Of a stretch of DNA of 64,000 nt, positions 27,388 through 37,267 are shown piece after piece. The first letter of the stretch is position 1. Every line of letters starts with the position of its first letter. The notes under the pieces were generated by a model. It did no database searches. It saw only the letters and a program-made list of their open reading frames with translations, and was not told where the DNA came from. The stretch is from Actinomycetales bacterium. GTDB taxonomy: Bacteria > Actinomycetota > Actinomycetes > Actinomycetales > Dermatophilaceae. A program made the position numbers and the translations under genes. The stretch spans positions 9,665 to 73,664 of the forward strand of contig JADJVX010000005.1 in the NCBI GenBank assembly GCA_016710385.1, given 5' to 3'.

Positions 27388-29670
27388 TCAGCGCAACAGG
27401 GACCGCACAGCAGCAGCCACCGCATCGCTGACCGAAGCCCCGCCGCCGAGCACCCACACCTGTTCTGGCATGAGCCGACTGACCTGTTGTGAGGTACTCA
27501 CAGGCAATACGTTCCCAGGTGTCAACAGCAGTGGCGCTCGGTCGCGGCCGGCCCGCGCCGCACCAGCCAACCCGTCGGCGAAATTCTCGCCGGACGCGAG
27601 GTAGACGGCTGTTGCGGAAGGGTATTGGGCCGCAATGGCGGCAGCGGTGGCATTCCGGTCCGGTCCAGCCAAGCGGACCGCTGACCCCGTCGTGGTCCGC
27701 GCCGCTGCGGCCGCCATCACCGCGTCGGAGATCACGCCGGTGCCCCCCAGGACGACGACCTTGCTCGGTGCCAGTCTGGTCAGCGCGGCCGCCGTCGCTT
27801 GGGGCAGGACGCCGGCCCGGGTCAGCAGCAGAGGGGCCTTGTCGCGGCCCGCGAGTGCGGCACCGGCCAGGGCATCGGGAAAGCCCTCACCGGATGCGAG
27901 GTAGGCGACCCCACCCTTTGAGTAGAAGGACGACATCGCGGCCGCCGTCTCGAACCGATCCGAGCCAGATATCCGCTGCACCTTTCCGCTCGTCGTCAGC
28001 AACCGCAACTGTTCGGCGACAGCGTCCGACACAGCCCCGGGGCCTCCGAGGATGACGACCCGGCCGGGCGAGAGTCGCGTCATCGCCTGGCGCGTGGCGC
28101 TCGGCAGCGACTTCGGGTCGGTGAGCAGCAGCGGCCCGGCGTTGTATGCCGCGCGCGCTGCCCCTGACAGTGCGTCGGGGAAGTCCGCGCCGCTGGCCAC
28201 GTAGACCACCGGGACGCCCGAGCTGTATCCATCGGCGATCGCCGCGGCCGTGGCGTAGCGGTCGGCACCGGCCAACCGAACGACGGGCGAGGTGCCACCG
28301 ATGGTGAAGAAGTTCGACGACAGACCGGTGCTGTACGCAGGCCAGGACCGGGCGGACATGATCGAACCGCCGGTCGTCGTCGCCGACTGGTAAACCCCGT
28401 TCGCACTGCTTCCCTCGACGAGCACGGACGTGACCCGTCCTCCCCAGGTCCCGGCACCGTCACGACCGAGGATCTGGATGCGCTCGACCCGCGTGATGCC
28501 GAAACGCGCCTCCAACGAGCTCGCCGGCAATTCGGCCGACCAGGCATGTCGCGAGTTGCCCGCAACGGCGTCGTAAGGGTCAGCCTTGGCGACGAGGTAC
28601 CCATGACCCGGCGACCCGGCTGCCGTCTGGCCCCCGTTTGATGAGGAGTACATCGTCGTGGCCAGCCGGGTCACCCCGTCTGCGAACACGTAGGTCAAGA
28701 CCTGACCGTCGGTCGCGGCGACCGCAGCGTCGGTGGCTGTCGCCTCATAGGAGGTCAGCGATCCGTCGGCGTTGCGCCGACCCTGACCTCGGTACGCCTG
28801 GCATGCGGTGGTATCGCACGTGTCGTAGTACGACGTGCCGTTGGAGCCGCGGGCGGCATACGTCCGAGCTGCCACGCTCTGCGCTTTGAGCGCCTCGCTC
28901 TGGAAGGACGTCGGCATCTCCGAGGGCACGACTCCCCGCAGGTAGGACTGCATCGTCAGCGAGTTCACCGTCGCCAGGGAGGTCGTCCCCAGATGAGTCG
29001 CCTCGACCGCTCCGCGGTAGACGGCGCGCTCGCCCGATGGCAGGAAGAGATCAACCGACCCCTCGGTGCCGGTGAAGACCACCGGGCAGGGCGTCGCACC
29101 CGGGCGGTATGCCGTCCACGAACGCCCGTCGTAGGACTCGACGGAGCAACTCGAGGCAGACGCGCCTGAGGCCGACACCCGCCACTGCAGCGGCGCACTC
29201 GGCAACGTCGTGGTCGTCCCACCAGTCGTCAACGACAAACCAGGGCGGGCTCCAACCCGGGTGATCCCGTCGTTGTCCACGGTGATCCCGATGCGGATGG
29301 TGCTCTTCGCACCAGGGACGAGCGACGTTCCAGGGTAGTAGAAGGCGAGGATCTGAGCGTGGGTCAACCCCGCCGCTGCCGCACCGTTGGCACCGTATTG
29401 CGACATGCCGACGCCATGCCCGAAACCGCCCCCCTGGACCTCGAAGATCCCGCTGCTCGGGCGCAGATAGACCTCCGCTCCCGCCCTCGGTGCCGGCAGC
29501 CCGGCACCGGACGCGGTGACGGCACGCTCGCTGGTCGCTGGTCCGGACCCGGCAACTCCCTGAACCACCGGATGAGAGGCAGGGTGCGACGACGAGGCAG
29601 CGAGGGCGACTGACCCATCGACGAAAACGATCACGAGGCCGACCAAAACGATCGCAAGACGACGACGCAC
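27388..29670 (-). CDS. Secreted SpoIID/LytB-domain protein with three cell-wall-binding type 2 repeats
   Basis: 760 residues. Signal peptide MRRRLAIVLVGLVIVF then ALA. The SpoIID/LytB domain is recognised by GHGVGMSQYGANGAA and YLRGVVPSEMPTSFQSEALKAQSVAARTYA-type segments; this fold is related to a peptidoglycan lytic enzyme of sporulation. The C-terminal 300 residues hold three CWB2 repeats, beginning VRLAGADRYATAAAIA, RISGSDRFETAAAM and VRLAGPDRNATAAAIA, each with a VYxASGxxFxDAL and VxVLGGxxxVS pair. These bind wall polymers. The GTG at 29670 has CTGGAGG about 6 bases upstream. A role in wall remodelling at the site of polysaccharide attachment is plausible from the context. Confidence 0.88.
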   Translation of the reverse strand: MRRRLAIVLVGLVIVFVDGSVALAASSSHPASHPVVQGVAGSGPATSERAVTASGAGLPAPRAGAEVYLRPSSGIFEVQGGGFGHGVGMSQYGANGAAAAGLTHAQILAFYYPGTSLVPGAKSTIRIGITVDNDGITRVGARPGLSLTTGGTTTTLPSAPLQWRVSASGASASSCSVESYDGRSWTAYRPGATPCPVVFTGTEGSVDLFLPSGERAVYRGAVEATHLGTTSLATVNSLTMQSYLRGVVPSEMPTSFQSEALKAQSVAARTYAARGSNGTSYYDTCDTTACQAYRGQGRRNADGSLTSYEATATDAAVAATDGQVLTYVFADGVTRLATTMYSSSNGGQTAAGSPGHGYLVAKADPYDAVAGNSRHAWSAELPASSLEARFGITRVERIQILGRDGAGTWGGRVTSVLVEGSSANGVYQSATTTGGSIMSARSWPAYSTGLSSNFFTIGGTSPVVRLAGADRYATAAAIADGYSSGVPVVYVASGADFPDALSGAARAAYNAGPLLLTDPKSLPSATRQAMTRLSPGRVVILGGPGAVSDAVAEQLRLLTTSGKVQRISGSDRFETAAAMSSFYSKGGVAYLASGEGFPDALAGAALAGRDKAPLLLTRAGVLPQATAAALTRLAPSKVVVLGGTGVISDAVMAAAAARTTTGSAVRLAGPDRNATAAAIAAQYPSATAVYLASGENFADGLAGAARAGRDRAPLLLTPGNVLPVSTSQQVSRLMPEQVWVLGGGASVSDAVAAAVRSLLR

Positions 29671-29874
29671 AACGGCCTCCAGGAGCGGGATTCCCCATGA
29701 TTCTGTGACGCGAGTGACTGCTGTGGCAAGCAACTACATGGCTGTAATTCAGTCTCCAGCCTTGTTCCGGTCCGTCTCCGTGGGCTTGCTCGGCTCATTG
29801 GGTACCGTTGGTCGAGCAACAACTGCGCTGGGCCGATGGCAGCGCCCACTCGACCCGCCCTCGTGAGGAGCATT

Positions 29875-31695
29875 GTGATTAGGCGTCACGTCAAGTCCGA
29901 TCACCCCTTCCGGCTGGCCTGGGCGGGAGTCGACTGCGCCGTCTGGGCGATCGCTCTGGTGCTCGGGTCATGGCTGCGCTACGAGTTGCACCTGGAGTAC
30001 ATCGCCTGGCGTGGGCTGGCCATCACCGCGGTGATCGCGGCCGCGCTGCAACTGGTCTTCGGATTCCTGTTCGGTCCGTATGCCGTTGGGCACATGCGCG
30101 GCTCGTTCGACGAGATCGTCGATCTGGCCAAGACGGTCCTGGCCGCCTCGCTGGCCACGTGGCTGCCGGTGCTCATCGCCAACCCGATTCTCGTCCCCAA
30201 GAGCGTGCCGATCATCGCTGGGGCATTCGCGCTCGTCGGGATGCTCGCGTTGCGCTTACTGGTGCGCAGTTGGAAGAATCGCCGTGGCTACCCCGGGGGC
30301 GACGCCGACTACAGCGGTGAACGCTCCCGAGTCGTCGTGTTCGGGGCGGGCGAAGGCGGCCGGGTCCTGGTGCGGGCCATGGTGCGGGATCGAAATCACC
30401 ACTACCACCCAGTCGCCCTGCTCGACGACGACCCCCTCAAGGCCCGCCTGACCATCGAAGGAGTGCGGGTCCGGGGCACTCGTGGTGACCTCGAAGCCGT
30501 GGCGGCCCGCTATGACGCCGACACCCTGGCGATCGCCATGCCGTCCGCCGACGCCTCGCTCATTCAGGACCTCTCCGACCGCGCCGCCATGGCCGGCCTC
30601 AACGTCCTGGTCCTGCCGGCGATGAGCGACATGTTCGCAACGCCCACTCTCGGGGACTTGCGAGACCTCAACCTCGCGGACCTGCTGGGCCGCCGTGCGA
30701 TCCAGCTCGATACGACGGCGATCGCCGAGCGCATCTCGGGCAAGCGCGTGCTCGTCACGGGGGCCGGAGGTTCGATCGGCTCTGAACTGTGCCGTCAGAT
30801 CCAACGTTTCGGACCAGCGGCGCTGTACCCATTGGACCGCGATGAGTCGGGGCTGCATGCGGTCCAGCTGAGCATGGCCGGCACTGGCCTGTTCGAACAC
30901 GACGGCTCGCTCCTGGTCGACATCCGTGACAAAGACGCCGTTCAAGAGATCTTCGACCGGGTGCGACCGGACATCGTGTTCCACGCAGCCGCACTCAAAC
31001 ACCTCCCTCTGCTCGAGCAGTTTCCCTTCGAGGCGTACAAATCCAATGTCATCGGCACCCTCAATGTCCTGGAGGCCTCGATCGCTGCGGGCGTGAGCAC
31101 GGTGGTCAACATCTCCACGGACAAGGCCGCCGACCCGACCTGCATGCTGGGCTACTCCAAGCGGATCGCCGAGCGTTTGACCGCCGGCATGGCCCAGCGC
31201 AACCCCGCTGGACGCTTCGTCTCGGTCCGTTTCGGCAATGTATTGGGTTCCCGAGGCTCGGTTGTGCACGCTTTCACCGCCCAGATCGAACGCGGTGGCC
31301 CGGTCACCGTCACTCACCCCGATGTCGAGCGCTACTTCATGCTGATCCCCGAGGCCTGCCAACTGGTCCTGGAGGCCGCCGCTGCTGCTCCCGGTCGGGG
31401 TGAGGTCATGGTGTTGGACATGGGCAGGCCGCAGAAGATCGTCGACGTCGCTCGCGCCCTCATCCGGATGTCGGGTCGCACCGGTATCGACATCAACTTC
31501 ACGGGGCTGCGCCCGGGGGAGAAGATGACCGAGGACCTCGTGGCGCGCGGGGAAGATGCCACCTCCACCAACAACCCCCTGGTGACCGGGGCGACCGTGC
31601 TCCCCCTGGATCCGAGCCAGTTGCCCGGCCCGGTCGTCGTCCACGATCACGACTCGGCGATGGTGTGGACCCGCACGCACGCTCTGGCCACCTGA
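29875..31695 (+). CDS. Membrane-bound nucleotide-sugar epimerase/4,6-dehydratase (CapD/FlaA1/WbpM-like)
   Basis: Four N-terminal helices (residues about 15-125) lead into a CoA-binding-like Rossmann domain (VVVFGAGEGGRVLVRAMV) and a C-terminal extended SDR domain with VLVTGAGGSIGSELCRQI, HAAALKHLPLLE and ISTDKAADPTCMLGYSKR. Relatives act on UDP-GlcNAc, giving UDP-4-keto-6-deoxy sugars. The residue aligned with the catalytic Tyr of short FlaA1 (or Met of WbpM) appears to be Leu here, with Tyr two positions later. The GTG at 29875 (606 residues) follows GAGGAG; an upstream ATG at 29836 lacks that support. Convergent with the DUF6541 gene. Confidence 0.88.
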   Translation: MIRRHVKSDHPFRLAWAGVDCAVWAIALVLGSWLRYELHLEYIAWRGLAITAVIAAALQLVFGFLFGPYAVGHMRGSFDEIVDLAKTVLAASLATWLPVLIANPILVPKSVPIIAGAFALVGMLALRLLVRSWKNRRGYPGGDADYSGERSRVVVFGAGEGGRVLVRAMVRDRNHHYHPVALLDDDPLKARLTIEGVRVRGTRGDLEAVAARYDADTLAIAMPSADASLIQDLSDRAAMAGLNVLVLPAMSDMFATPTLGDLRDLNLADLLGRRAIQLDTTAIAERISGKRVLVTGAGGSIGSELCRQIQRFGPAALYPLDRDESGLHAVQLSMAGTGLFEHDGSLLVDIRDKDAVQEIFDRVRPDIVFHAAALKHLPLLEQFPFEAYKSNVIGTLNVLEASIAAGVSTVVNISTDKAADPTCMLGYSKRIAERLTAGMAQRNPAGRFVSVRFGNVLGSRGSVVHAFTAQIERGGPVTVTHPDVERYFMLIPEACQLVLEAAAAAPGRGEVMVLDMGRPQKIVDVARALIRMSGRTGIDINFTGLRPGEKMTEDLVARGEDATSTNNPLVTGATVLPLDPSQLPGPVVVHDHDSAMVWTRTHALAT

Positions 31696-31740
31696 TGCGC
31701 GCCGCTGGATGAACGGATGGCGGCCAAGCCCGCCCGCGGT

Positions 31741-33696
31741 TCACCCGCAGCCGGTCACCTTGAACAACTTGCGGTCCCCCTCTTGCAGGACCAGTGACGT
31801 CGCCCAGAACCCGTCTGGAATCTGCATCCCTGGCGCGTCATCCCTCTCGATGCCGTTGGCTTCGTAGGCGCGGCCGCCGTTGAGCACCCAGTCCACCGAG
31901 TCTGCCTTGAGGACGCGGCACAGTTCCTGACTGTTCAGGGTGGTGAACCTGTCTCGCAGCGCAACGCCGTGATCAGTCGAGGCCGTCTGGGAGGCCAGGT
32001 AGAAGACCAGTTGGACACCCTCATAGGCGTAGAGAAACCCGGAGCCATCCTTGGCGTTGTTCAGAACGCGATCGTCAGGTGGGACGATGTCTGCCACCCG
32101 GCGATAGAACTCACGGTCACCTGCGTCGACCAAACTCGCTACGGGGTCGTTGGCCGCATCCGCATAGAAGGCCCGCAGGTGGGTCAGCCCGACCCCAGCT
32201 CCCCACCCGAGGGCAAGAACGACGACTGCCGACGCCAATCGCCGACGACGCGCCTGCGCCAGAGCCCCCCAGGTGCGCCGCTGAACCGTACGCCACCAAC
32301 TGTCGAACCCCAAGACCGCGAGCAGGACCAAAATGCCGGCCGCGACCGGTGCAGTTCGATGACGGTCGTTGTACCAGAACCTGGCCAGCCCATTGAACGG
32401 CTTGTTGCCGACCAAGGTTGCGGTGAGCACGTCGAGGAGGACCGCGATGGCACCCAGGACCACCAGCCAGAGCATGCGCGGTCTGCGCCAGGCTGCGATG
32501 ACGCCCCCGAGGATCAAGAACGCCCCGATGAGCTGGGGGAAGGATCCTCCCGCGCCATTGACGAGATACCCCACGACCTCGGCCACGACCGTGCGCTCCA
32601 CCGGCCACGCGCGCGCCGCGAATTGACTGGAGTCTCGTCCGACGAACAAGGCCACTGCAAGCAGCAAGCCCCCGGACAGGATGATCTTCAGCGCGTGCGT
32701 AGCGGCCGCCAGGCGGCGACCGTCGCGCCATCTGGCGAGCACGGCATACCCCTGCACCCCCTGCCACGTGAGGAAGAGGATCAACCCCACCAACACGAAG
32801 ACCCGCGGATGACACACGGCGATCACCACGAGTGCCCCGATTAGGAGGACGAACGCCCCCGCTCGACCGCGAGGTTGGCGAGTGAATCCCAAGGCACCGG
32901 CCAGACCGGCAAAGGCGAGTGGGGCGAAAGCCGCAGCCACTGAGGTCGCCCACAGCACCCCCCAGCCGAGCGGCGACCATGGCATACCCCACAGACCCCA
33001 CGCCGCGACCATCGATCCAAGCAGAACGGATGTCGAGCGGCCGAACGTGTACCACGCCGCGAGGATGACGCAACTCGGCCACAACGCGCCGGCGATGAGC
33101 GCTGCTGTGACGTTCGAGGCAGCCACCGCAGTGCCGCCCGTGTCCATCGCCAAGACGGCGAGGGCGTGGAAACCACTTGGGTAGTAGTTGCCGAGCGGGG
33201 TCGGGTAGGCGAAATCCGAGATTCTGGTGGGCGCCACGATGCCCGTCAACGTGGCATGCCGCACCGCGTTCGTGTCGAAGATGGCGTCCCAGGTTTGCGA
33301 CGCGGTGTCCCACCTGCCTCCGCCAGCCATCCACACGACGACGCAGGCCAGGGCATAGGACCCAGCAAGGGAGAGCACGGGGTAGGCCGAGGGCACCCGT
33401 GCTCCCCCTCTACCGGTCGGCTCCGGGCTTGAGCGGGTAGATCGCCTGGTGCGGCGACGGACAAGTCGCGCGGCCAGCGCGAGAAGTGCCCCGAGCAGGG
33501 CGACCGACCACCAGGAGAAGGGCACCGCCACGACGATCTGCAGGAGGCCGAACAGGGTCACCAGCACGACTGCACACGGTACGGCCGCCGCGACGGCCAC
33601 CTCGTTGGTGGCCCCTGCGGCCCGCACGAGGAGCCACCCCAGGGTCGACGCACCGATAGCGAGGATGAGCGGGCCGCCAACACTCCACACCACCAC
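31741..33696 (-). CDS. DUF6541-type large membrane protein
   Basis: 651 residues with at least twelve hydrophobic helices over the first 460 residues and a periplasmic C-terminal domain after LASAVVVLALGWGAGVGL. Its form resembles actinobacterial polytopic proteins annotated DUF6541, often found in capsule and arabinan-like loci and thought to be lipid-linked glycosyltransferases of the GT-C fold. DTNAVRHA after helix 4 may be part of a periplasmic acidic loop, but I cannot show the GT-C catalytic Asp with certainty. Three consecutive GTG codons (33696, 33693, 33690) follow AAGGAGA; any could be the start. It is divergent from the wbpI-like gene. Confidence 0.65.
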   Translation of the reverse strand: MVVWSVGGPLILAIGASTLGWLLVRAAGATNEVAVAAAVPCAVVLVTLFGLLQIVVAVPFSWWSVALLGALLALAARLVRRRTRRSTRSSPEPTGRGGARVPSAYPVLSLAGSYALACVVVWMAGGGRWDTASQTWDAIFDTNAVRHATLTGIVAPTRISDFAYPTPLGNYYPSGFHALAVLAMDTGGTAVAASNVTAALIAGALWPSCVILAAWYTFGRSTSVLLGSMVAAWGLWGMPWSPLGWGVLWATSVAAAFAPLAFAGLAGALGFTRQPRGRAGAFVLLIGALVVIAVCHPRVFVLVGLILFLTWQGVQGYAVLARWRDGRRLAAATHALKIILSGGLLLAVALFVGRDSSQFAARAWPVERTVVAEVVGYLVNGAGGSFPQLIGAFLILGGVIAAWRRPRMLWLVVLGAIAVLLDVLTATLVGNKPFNGLARFWYNDRHRTAPVAAGILVLLAVLGFDSWWRTVQRRTWGALAQARRRRLASAVVVLALGWGAGVGLTHLRAFYADAANDPVASLVDAGDREFYRRVADIVPPDDRVLNNAKDGSGFLYAYEGVQLVFYLASQTASTDHGVALRDRFTTLNSQELCRVLKADSVDWVLNGGRAYEANGIERDDAPGMQIPDGFWATSLVLQEGDRKLFKVTGCG

Positions 33697-33918
33697 AGTG
33701 TCTCCTTGTCGACTCCCGGCGGTAGCCCCGATGGAAGCTCCGGCGCACGGCCACATCGACGGTGACGATACCGAGATTGTCCGTCGCGACCGCACCGACG
33801 CTCCACCCGCTCCGAGTGAGGCAGCCAACGCCCGCTGTCCTGTCGGGTAGGGTGCAATGTGGGGCAGGCACGTGTCCCGCCGTTCGCAACACCGCCGGGT
33901 CGATGCCAGGAGTCACTC

Positions 33919-35016
33919 GTGAAAGTCCTCAGCGTGGTAGGGGCACGCCCGCAATTCGTCAAACTCGCCCCCGTTGCTGCTGAGCTTGCCCTGCGCGGCA
34001 TCGACCACGTGATCGTCCACACCGGGCAGCACTATGACCCGTCACTGTCGGAGGTCTTCTTCGACGAACTCGGGATTGCGGCGCCCGACCGTTACCTCGC
34101 GATCGGCTCCGGCAGCCACGGTGCGCAGACGGCGGCCATGTTGGCCGCGCTGGAGACGGCGTTCATCGAGGAGATGCCCGACTGGGTGTTGACCTACGGG
34201 GACACCAACTCGACCGTGGCCGGCGCCCTCGCCGCGGTCAAGCTTCACCTCCACATGGCGCATCTCGAGGCTGGCCTGCGATCCTTCAACCGTCGTATGC
34301 CCGAAGAGCACAACCGGGTGTTGACCGACCACGCGGCGGACCTGTGCCTGGCTCCGACGGAAGTTGCCATGCGGCAACTGGCCCACGAAGGGCTGGTCGA
34401 CCGGAGTGTCCTTGTCGGAGATGTGATGACCGATGTCCTCCTACGCACTCGGGATGCGGTGATCGGGCGCAGGCCTGTTCTTCCCGCCGAGGTCGGATCC
34501 CGATATCGGGTCGCAACCATTCATCGCGCCGAGAACACCGACGACCCACGCCGCTTGGCGGAGATCGTCGCCGCGCTGCAGGGTCTGGATGTGCCGACGA
34601 TCCTGTTCGCCCACCCCAGGCTCCGTGCTCGGGCACAACAACACGACCTGGAGTTGTCCGGGGGTTCGGTCGTGGTCGCCGACCCAGTGGGATACCCCGA
34701 TCTGGTCAATATCGTCACAGGCAGTATCGGAGTCATTACCGACTCCGGCGGCCTGCAGAAGGAGGCCTTCCTGCTGCGGGTCCCGTGCACCACGATCCGG
34801 ACCGAGACCGAGTGGATCGAAACGGTGGAACTGGGATGGAACCACCTGGTGCCCGAACCCGGCAGTGGCCGGCTCGCGGCAGCCCTGGCACGTTCTGCGC
34901 CTCCCCCTACCGATGCGGCCCCCTACGGCATCGGCGACGCCGCTCGCCGAGTGGCACAGGCCCTGGTCGATCGGCACCCCGATGTCGCGACCTCGACGAC
35001 AGACCACCCCCACTGA
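33919..35016 (+). CDS. UDP-N-acetylglucosamine 2-epimerase family (WecB or WbpI type)
   Basis: Non-hydrolysing 2-epimerase, 365 residues. Conserved segments are VVGARPQFVKLAPVAAEL, VHTGQHYDPSLSEVFF, YGDTNSTVAGALAA, HLEAGLRSFNRRMPEEHNR and ITDSGGLQKEAFLL. The enzyme either makes UDP-ManNAc or, as WbpI, inverts C2 of UDP-2,3-diacetamido-2,3-dideoxy-glucuronate. WbpA-, WbpB-, WbpE- and WbpD-like genes are encoded between 41.1 and 45.1 kb, which supports the second role. The GTG at 33919 follows AGGAG; an upstream in-frame start has no homology. First gene of the plus-strand run ending at 41069. Confidence 0.88.
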   Translation: MKVLSVVGARPQFVKLAPVAAELALRGIDHVIVHTGQHYDPSLSEVFFDELGIAAPDRYLAIGSGSHGAQTAAMLAALETAFIEEMPDWVLTYGDTNSTVAGALAAVKLHLHMAHLEAGLRSFNRRMPEEHNRVLTDHAADLCLAPTEVAMRQLAHEGLVDRSVLVGDVMTDVLLRTRDAVIGRRPVLPAEVGSRYRVATIHRAENTDDPRRLAEIVAALQGLDVPTILFAHPRLRARAQQHDLELSGGSVVVADPVGYPDLVNIVTGSIGVITDSGGLQKEAFLLRVPCTTIRTETEWIETVELGWNHLVPEPGSGRLAAALARSAPPPTDAAPYGIGDAARRVAQALVDRHPDVATSTTDHPH

Positions 35017-35129
35017 ACCGCACTGGATCACGCCCAACGCGCGAGACCAAATCGACGAGAGTTCGCCGTGATCCGGGACAATGAACTCGTGGATGTCACC
35101 CAGTGCCAGCCCGTGGAAGCGAAGGATCA

Positions 35130-36047
35130 ATGAAGGAAACGTCAGGCTCGAGCGGCGCTTGTGTCGTCGCGGTCACTGGCGCCTACGGGTTCATCGGCCG
35201 CCACGTGTGCGATGCGCTGCAGCGGGGTCCCTATCGCGTCGTCAAGGTGAACCGGTCATCGGAGGGCGTGCCGGACATCTGTTCAGACCTATCCAATGCG
35301 GCGGAGCTGGCCCGCGACTTGCGGGCTGACGGTGTCAAGGTCCTCGTGCACAGCGCGTGGGCGGGCCACCCCCGAAGTGCCGGCACCGACTACCCGGGTC
35401 AGATTCGCGATTCGCTGGTTCCCACGATCAACACGCTCCTCGCGGCCGGTCTCGCCGGAGTTGACCACGTGGTCCTCCTCGGTACCGGCGGAGGGATCCC
35501 TCCCGCCCGTGGTGCGACCGCTCCGCCGGCCTACGGCTGGGCGAAGCGCACGGCTGAGGGTATCGCGCTGGCGAATGCCTCGGCTTTCCAGTTCCGCCTG
35601 GCGATCATCCGGCCCTCGGCCGTCTACGGGCCCGGCCAGGACCCGAGCCGCGGACTCGGGGCAGTCACGGTTTTCGCCGACGCCATTCTGCGAAACCAGC
35701 CGATCCGGATCCTCGGATCAGATTCGGTCACCCGCGACTTCCTGCACGTCGGCGATCTGTCCGAGGCCGTGCGCTGCGCGGTGGACGCGCAGTTGGACGG
35801 CACCTACGAACTCGGTGGCCCAGAAGGCGTGAGTCTGCGAGACGTCATCACCGCTATCGAGCACGCCACGGGTCGCACTGCCAACGTCGAATTGCTTCCG
35901 GCCACTGGCGTCGACCCGCAGACAGTGCTCTTGGACAATGCACCGTTCACCCGCAAGACCGGATGGACGCCGTCCAAGCGCGTCGAGGATTCTCTCGATG
36001 AGCTGTTGCACTCGCTGGCGACCCACCACGCCGGGCAGGCCCCATGA
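35130..36047 (+). CDS. NAD-dependent sugar epimerase/dehydratase (extended SDR)
   Basis: 305 residues. N-terminal cofactor loop VAVTGAYGFIGRHV (GxxGxxG) and the active-site pair YGWAK (Tyr-x-x-x-Lys) are clear; RPSAVYGPGQDP and SVTRDFLHVGDLSEAV are the substrate-site segments typical of GalE/RmlB-like enzymes acting on NDP-sugars. The precise reaction (4-epimerisation, reduction or dehydration) is not evident. The ATG at 35130 follows GAAGGA by 3 bases. Its stop overlaps the next gene's ATG (ATGA), so the two are coupled. It would make one of the sugar donors for the adjacent glycosyltransferases. Confidence 0.82.
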   Translation: MKETSGSSGACVVAVTGAYGFIGRHVCDALQRGPYRVVKVNRSSEGVPDICSDLSNAAELARDLRADGVKVLVHSAWAGHPRSAGTDYPGQIRDSLVPTINTLLAAGLAGVDHVVLLGTGGGIPPARGATAPPAYGWAKRTAEGIALANASAFQFRLAIIRPSAVYGPGQDPSRGLGAVTVFADAILRNQPIRILGSDSVTRDFLHVGDLSEAVRCAVDAQLDGTYELGGPEGVSLRDVITAIEHATGRTANVELLPATGVDPQTVLLDNAPFTRKTGWTPSKRVEDSLDELLHSLATHHAGQAP

Positions 36048-37267
36048 GTCGGCTGTTGGTCATCACCTCTCGCGTCCCCTATTCCACGACCGAAGAAGCC
36101 TTCGTCCAGGACGAACTGGAGGCGATGCGCCGTCGAGGTGTCGACCTCATCGTGGTCCCGACTCGGTTACGCACCGCTGTGCCGAACGACGCCGCGGTGC
36201 GCAGTGGCCTCGCGGACGTCACCGTGGCCCAGCCCTTGGTTTCCCGCACGGTTCTGGCCCAGGCCACCCGGACCTTTCTGCGGCACCCGATCAGAGCAGT
36301 TCGCGTTGCGGCCGCCGCGCTCGCCGCCTCCGGATCGTTGCGCAACGCGGCCGCCAACCTCGCGGTCGTCCCGAAAGCCCTCTGGATCGCCGAGTTGGTG
36401 CGGACCCGCGATGTCTCCCACGTGCATGCCTACTGGCTTGCCCATACGTCGACGGCAGCGATGATCGCGTCCCAGCTGACCGGGAGGCCGTGGAGCGGCA
36501 CCGGTTACCGCTGGGACATCGATGCAGCGAATGCCCTCGGCCCCAAGATCGCAACTGCGGCTTTCCTCCGCGTCGCCGACGAGCTGGGCCAGCGGATCAT
36601 GCGCGAACGCATCGAGGCAGCGCCACGCCCGTGCCAGCTCGAACTCGTCCGCACCGGTGTTGACCTGCCGGACCGCTCGGCATTCCCGACGATGCCGGTC
36701 AACTCCTCGATCGTCTGTTGCGCCGGGGCGTTCGTCCCCAAGAAGGGCCAGGGCTTCCTCATCGAGGCGGTACGTCAGCTCCGGGACGAGGGTCGCCCGG
36801 TTCACCTGCACCTGTTCGGAGATGGCGAACTGCGTGGCGCCCTGGAGTCGGACATCGCTCGGCTGGAGCTGACCGACCACGTCACCCTGCACGGGATTGT
36901 TCCCTTGGAGTCGCTGCGTGCGTTCTTGCGCTCCGAGCGGCCCATCTTCGTCCTGCCGAGCATCAAGGCGGACGACGGCCAGGAAGAGGGGATACCCGTC
37001 GTGCTCATCGAGGCCATGTCCAACGGTTGCCCGGTCGTCTCCACAACCACCGGGTCCATCCCCACTCTCGTCCTGCCGGGGTGCGGGGTCCTCGTCGAGC
37101 ACCGCGACCCCGGCCAACTGCGTGAGGCAGTCGCGCGGCTCCAGGATGACCCGGCTGCGACTCACAATATGACAGTGGCCGCCCGAGAGCGGGTCGCCGG
37201 CGAGTTCGACCTCCGGTCGACGGCGAAAGCGATCGCCGAACTCACGAAGTGCGCGGACCCGCGGTGA
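36044..37267 (+). CDS. Family 4-type glycosyltransferase
   Basis: 407 residues, GT-B fold. The C-terminal domain shows the GT4 pattern: GAFVPKKGQGFLIEAV, LHLFGDGELRGALE, HVTLHGIVP, then RPIFVLPSIKADDGQEEGIP and PVVLIEAMSNGCPVVST with the nucleotide-sugar-binding E-x7-E region. N-terminally it begins RLLVITSRVPYSTTEEAF, close to retaining transferases of exopolysaccharide loci. Cytoplasmic face of the membrane, acceptor presumably an undecaprenyl-diphosphate-linked sugar. It is coupled to both neighbours by 4-base overlaps (ATGA at the start and GTGA at the end). Confidence 0.88.
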   Translation: MSRLLVITSRVPYSTTEEAFVQDELEAMRRRGVDLIVVPTRLRTAVPNDAAVRSGLADVTVAQPLVSRTVLAQATRTFLRHPIRAVRVAAAALAASGSLRNAAANLAVVPKALWIAELVRTRDVSHVHAYWLAHTSTAAMIASQLTGRPWSGTGYRWDIDAANALGPKIATAAFLRVADELGQRIMRERIEAAPRPCQLELVRTGVDLPDRSAFPTMPVNSSIVCCAGAFVPKKGQGFLIEAVRQLRDEGRPVHLHLFGDGELRGALESDIARLELTDHVTLHGIVPLESLRAFLRSERPIFVLPSIKADDGQEEGIPVVLIEAMSNGCPVVSTTTGSIPTLVLPGCGVLVEHRDPGQLREAVARLQDDPAATHNMTVAARERVAGEFDLRSTAKAIAELTKCADPR

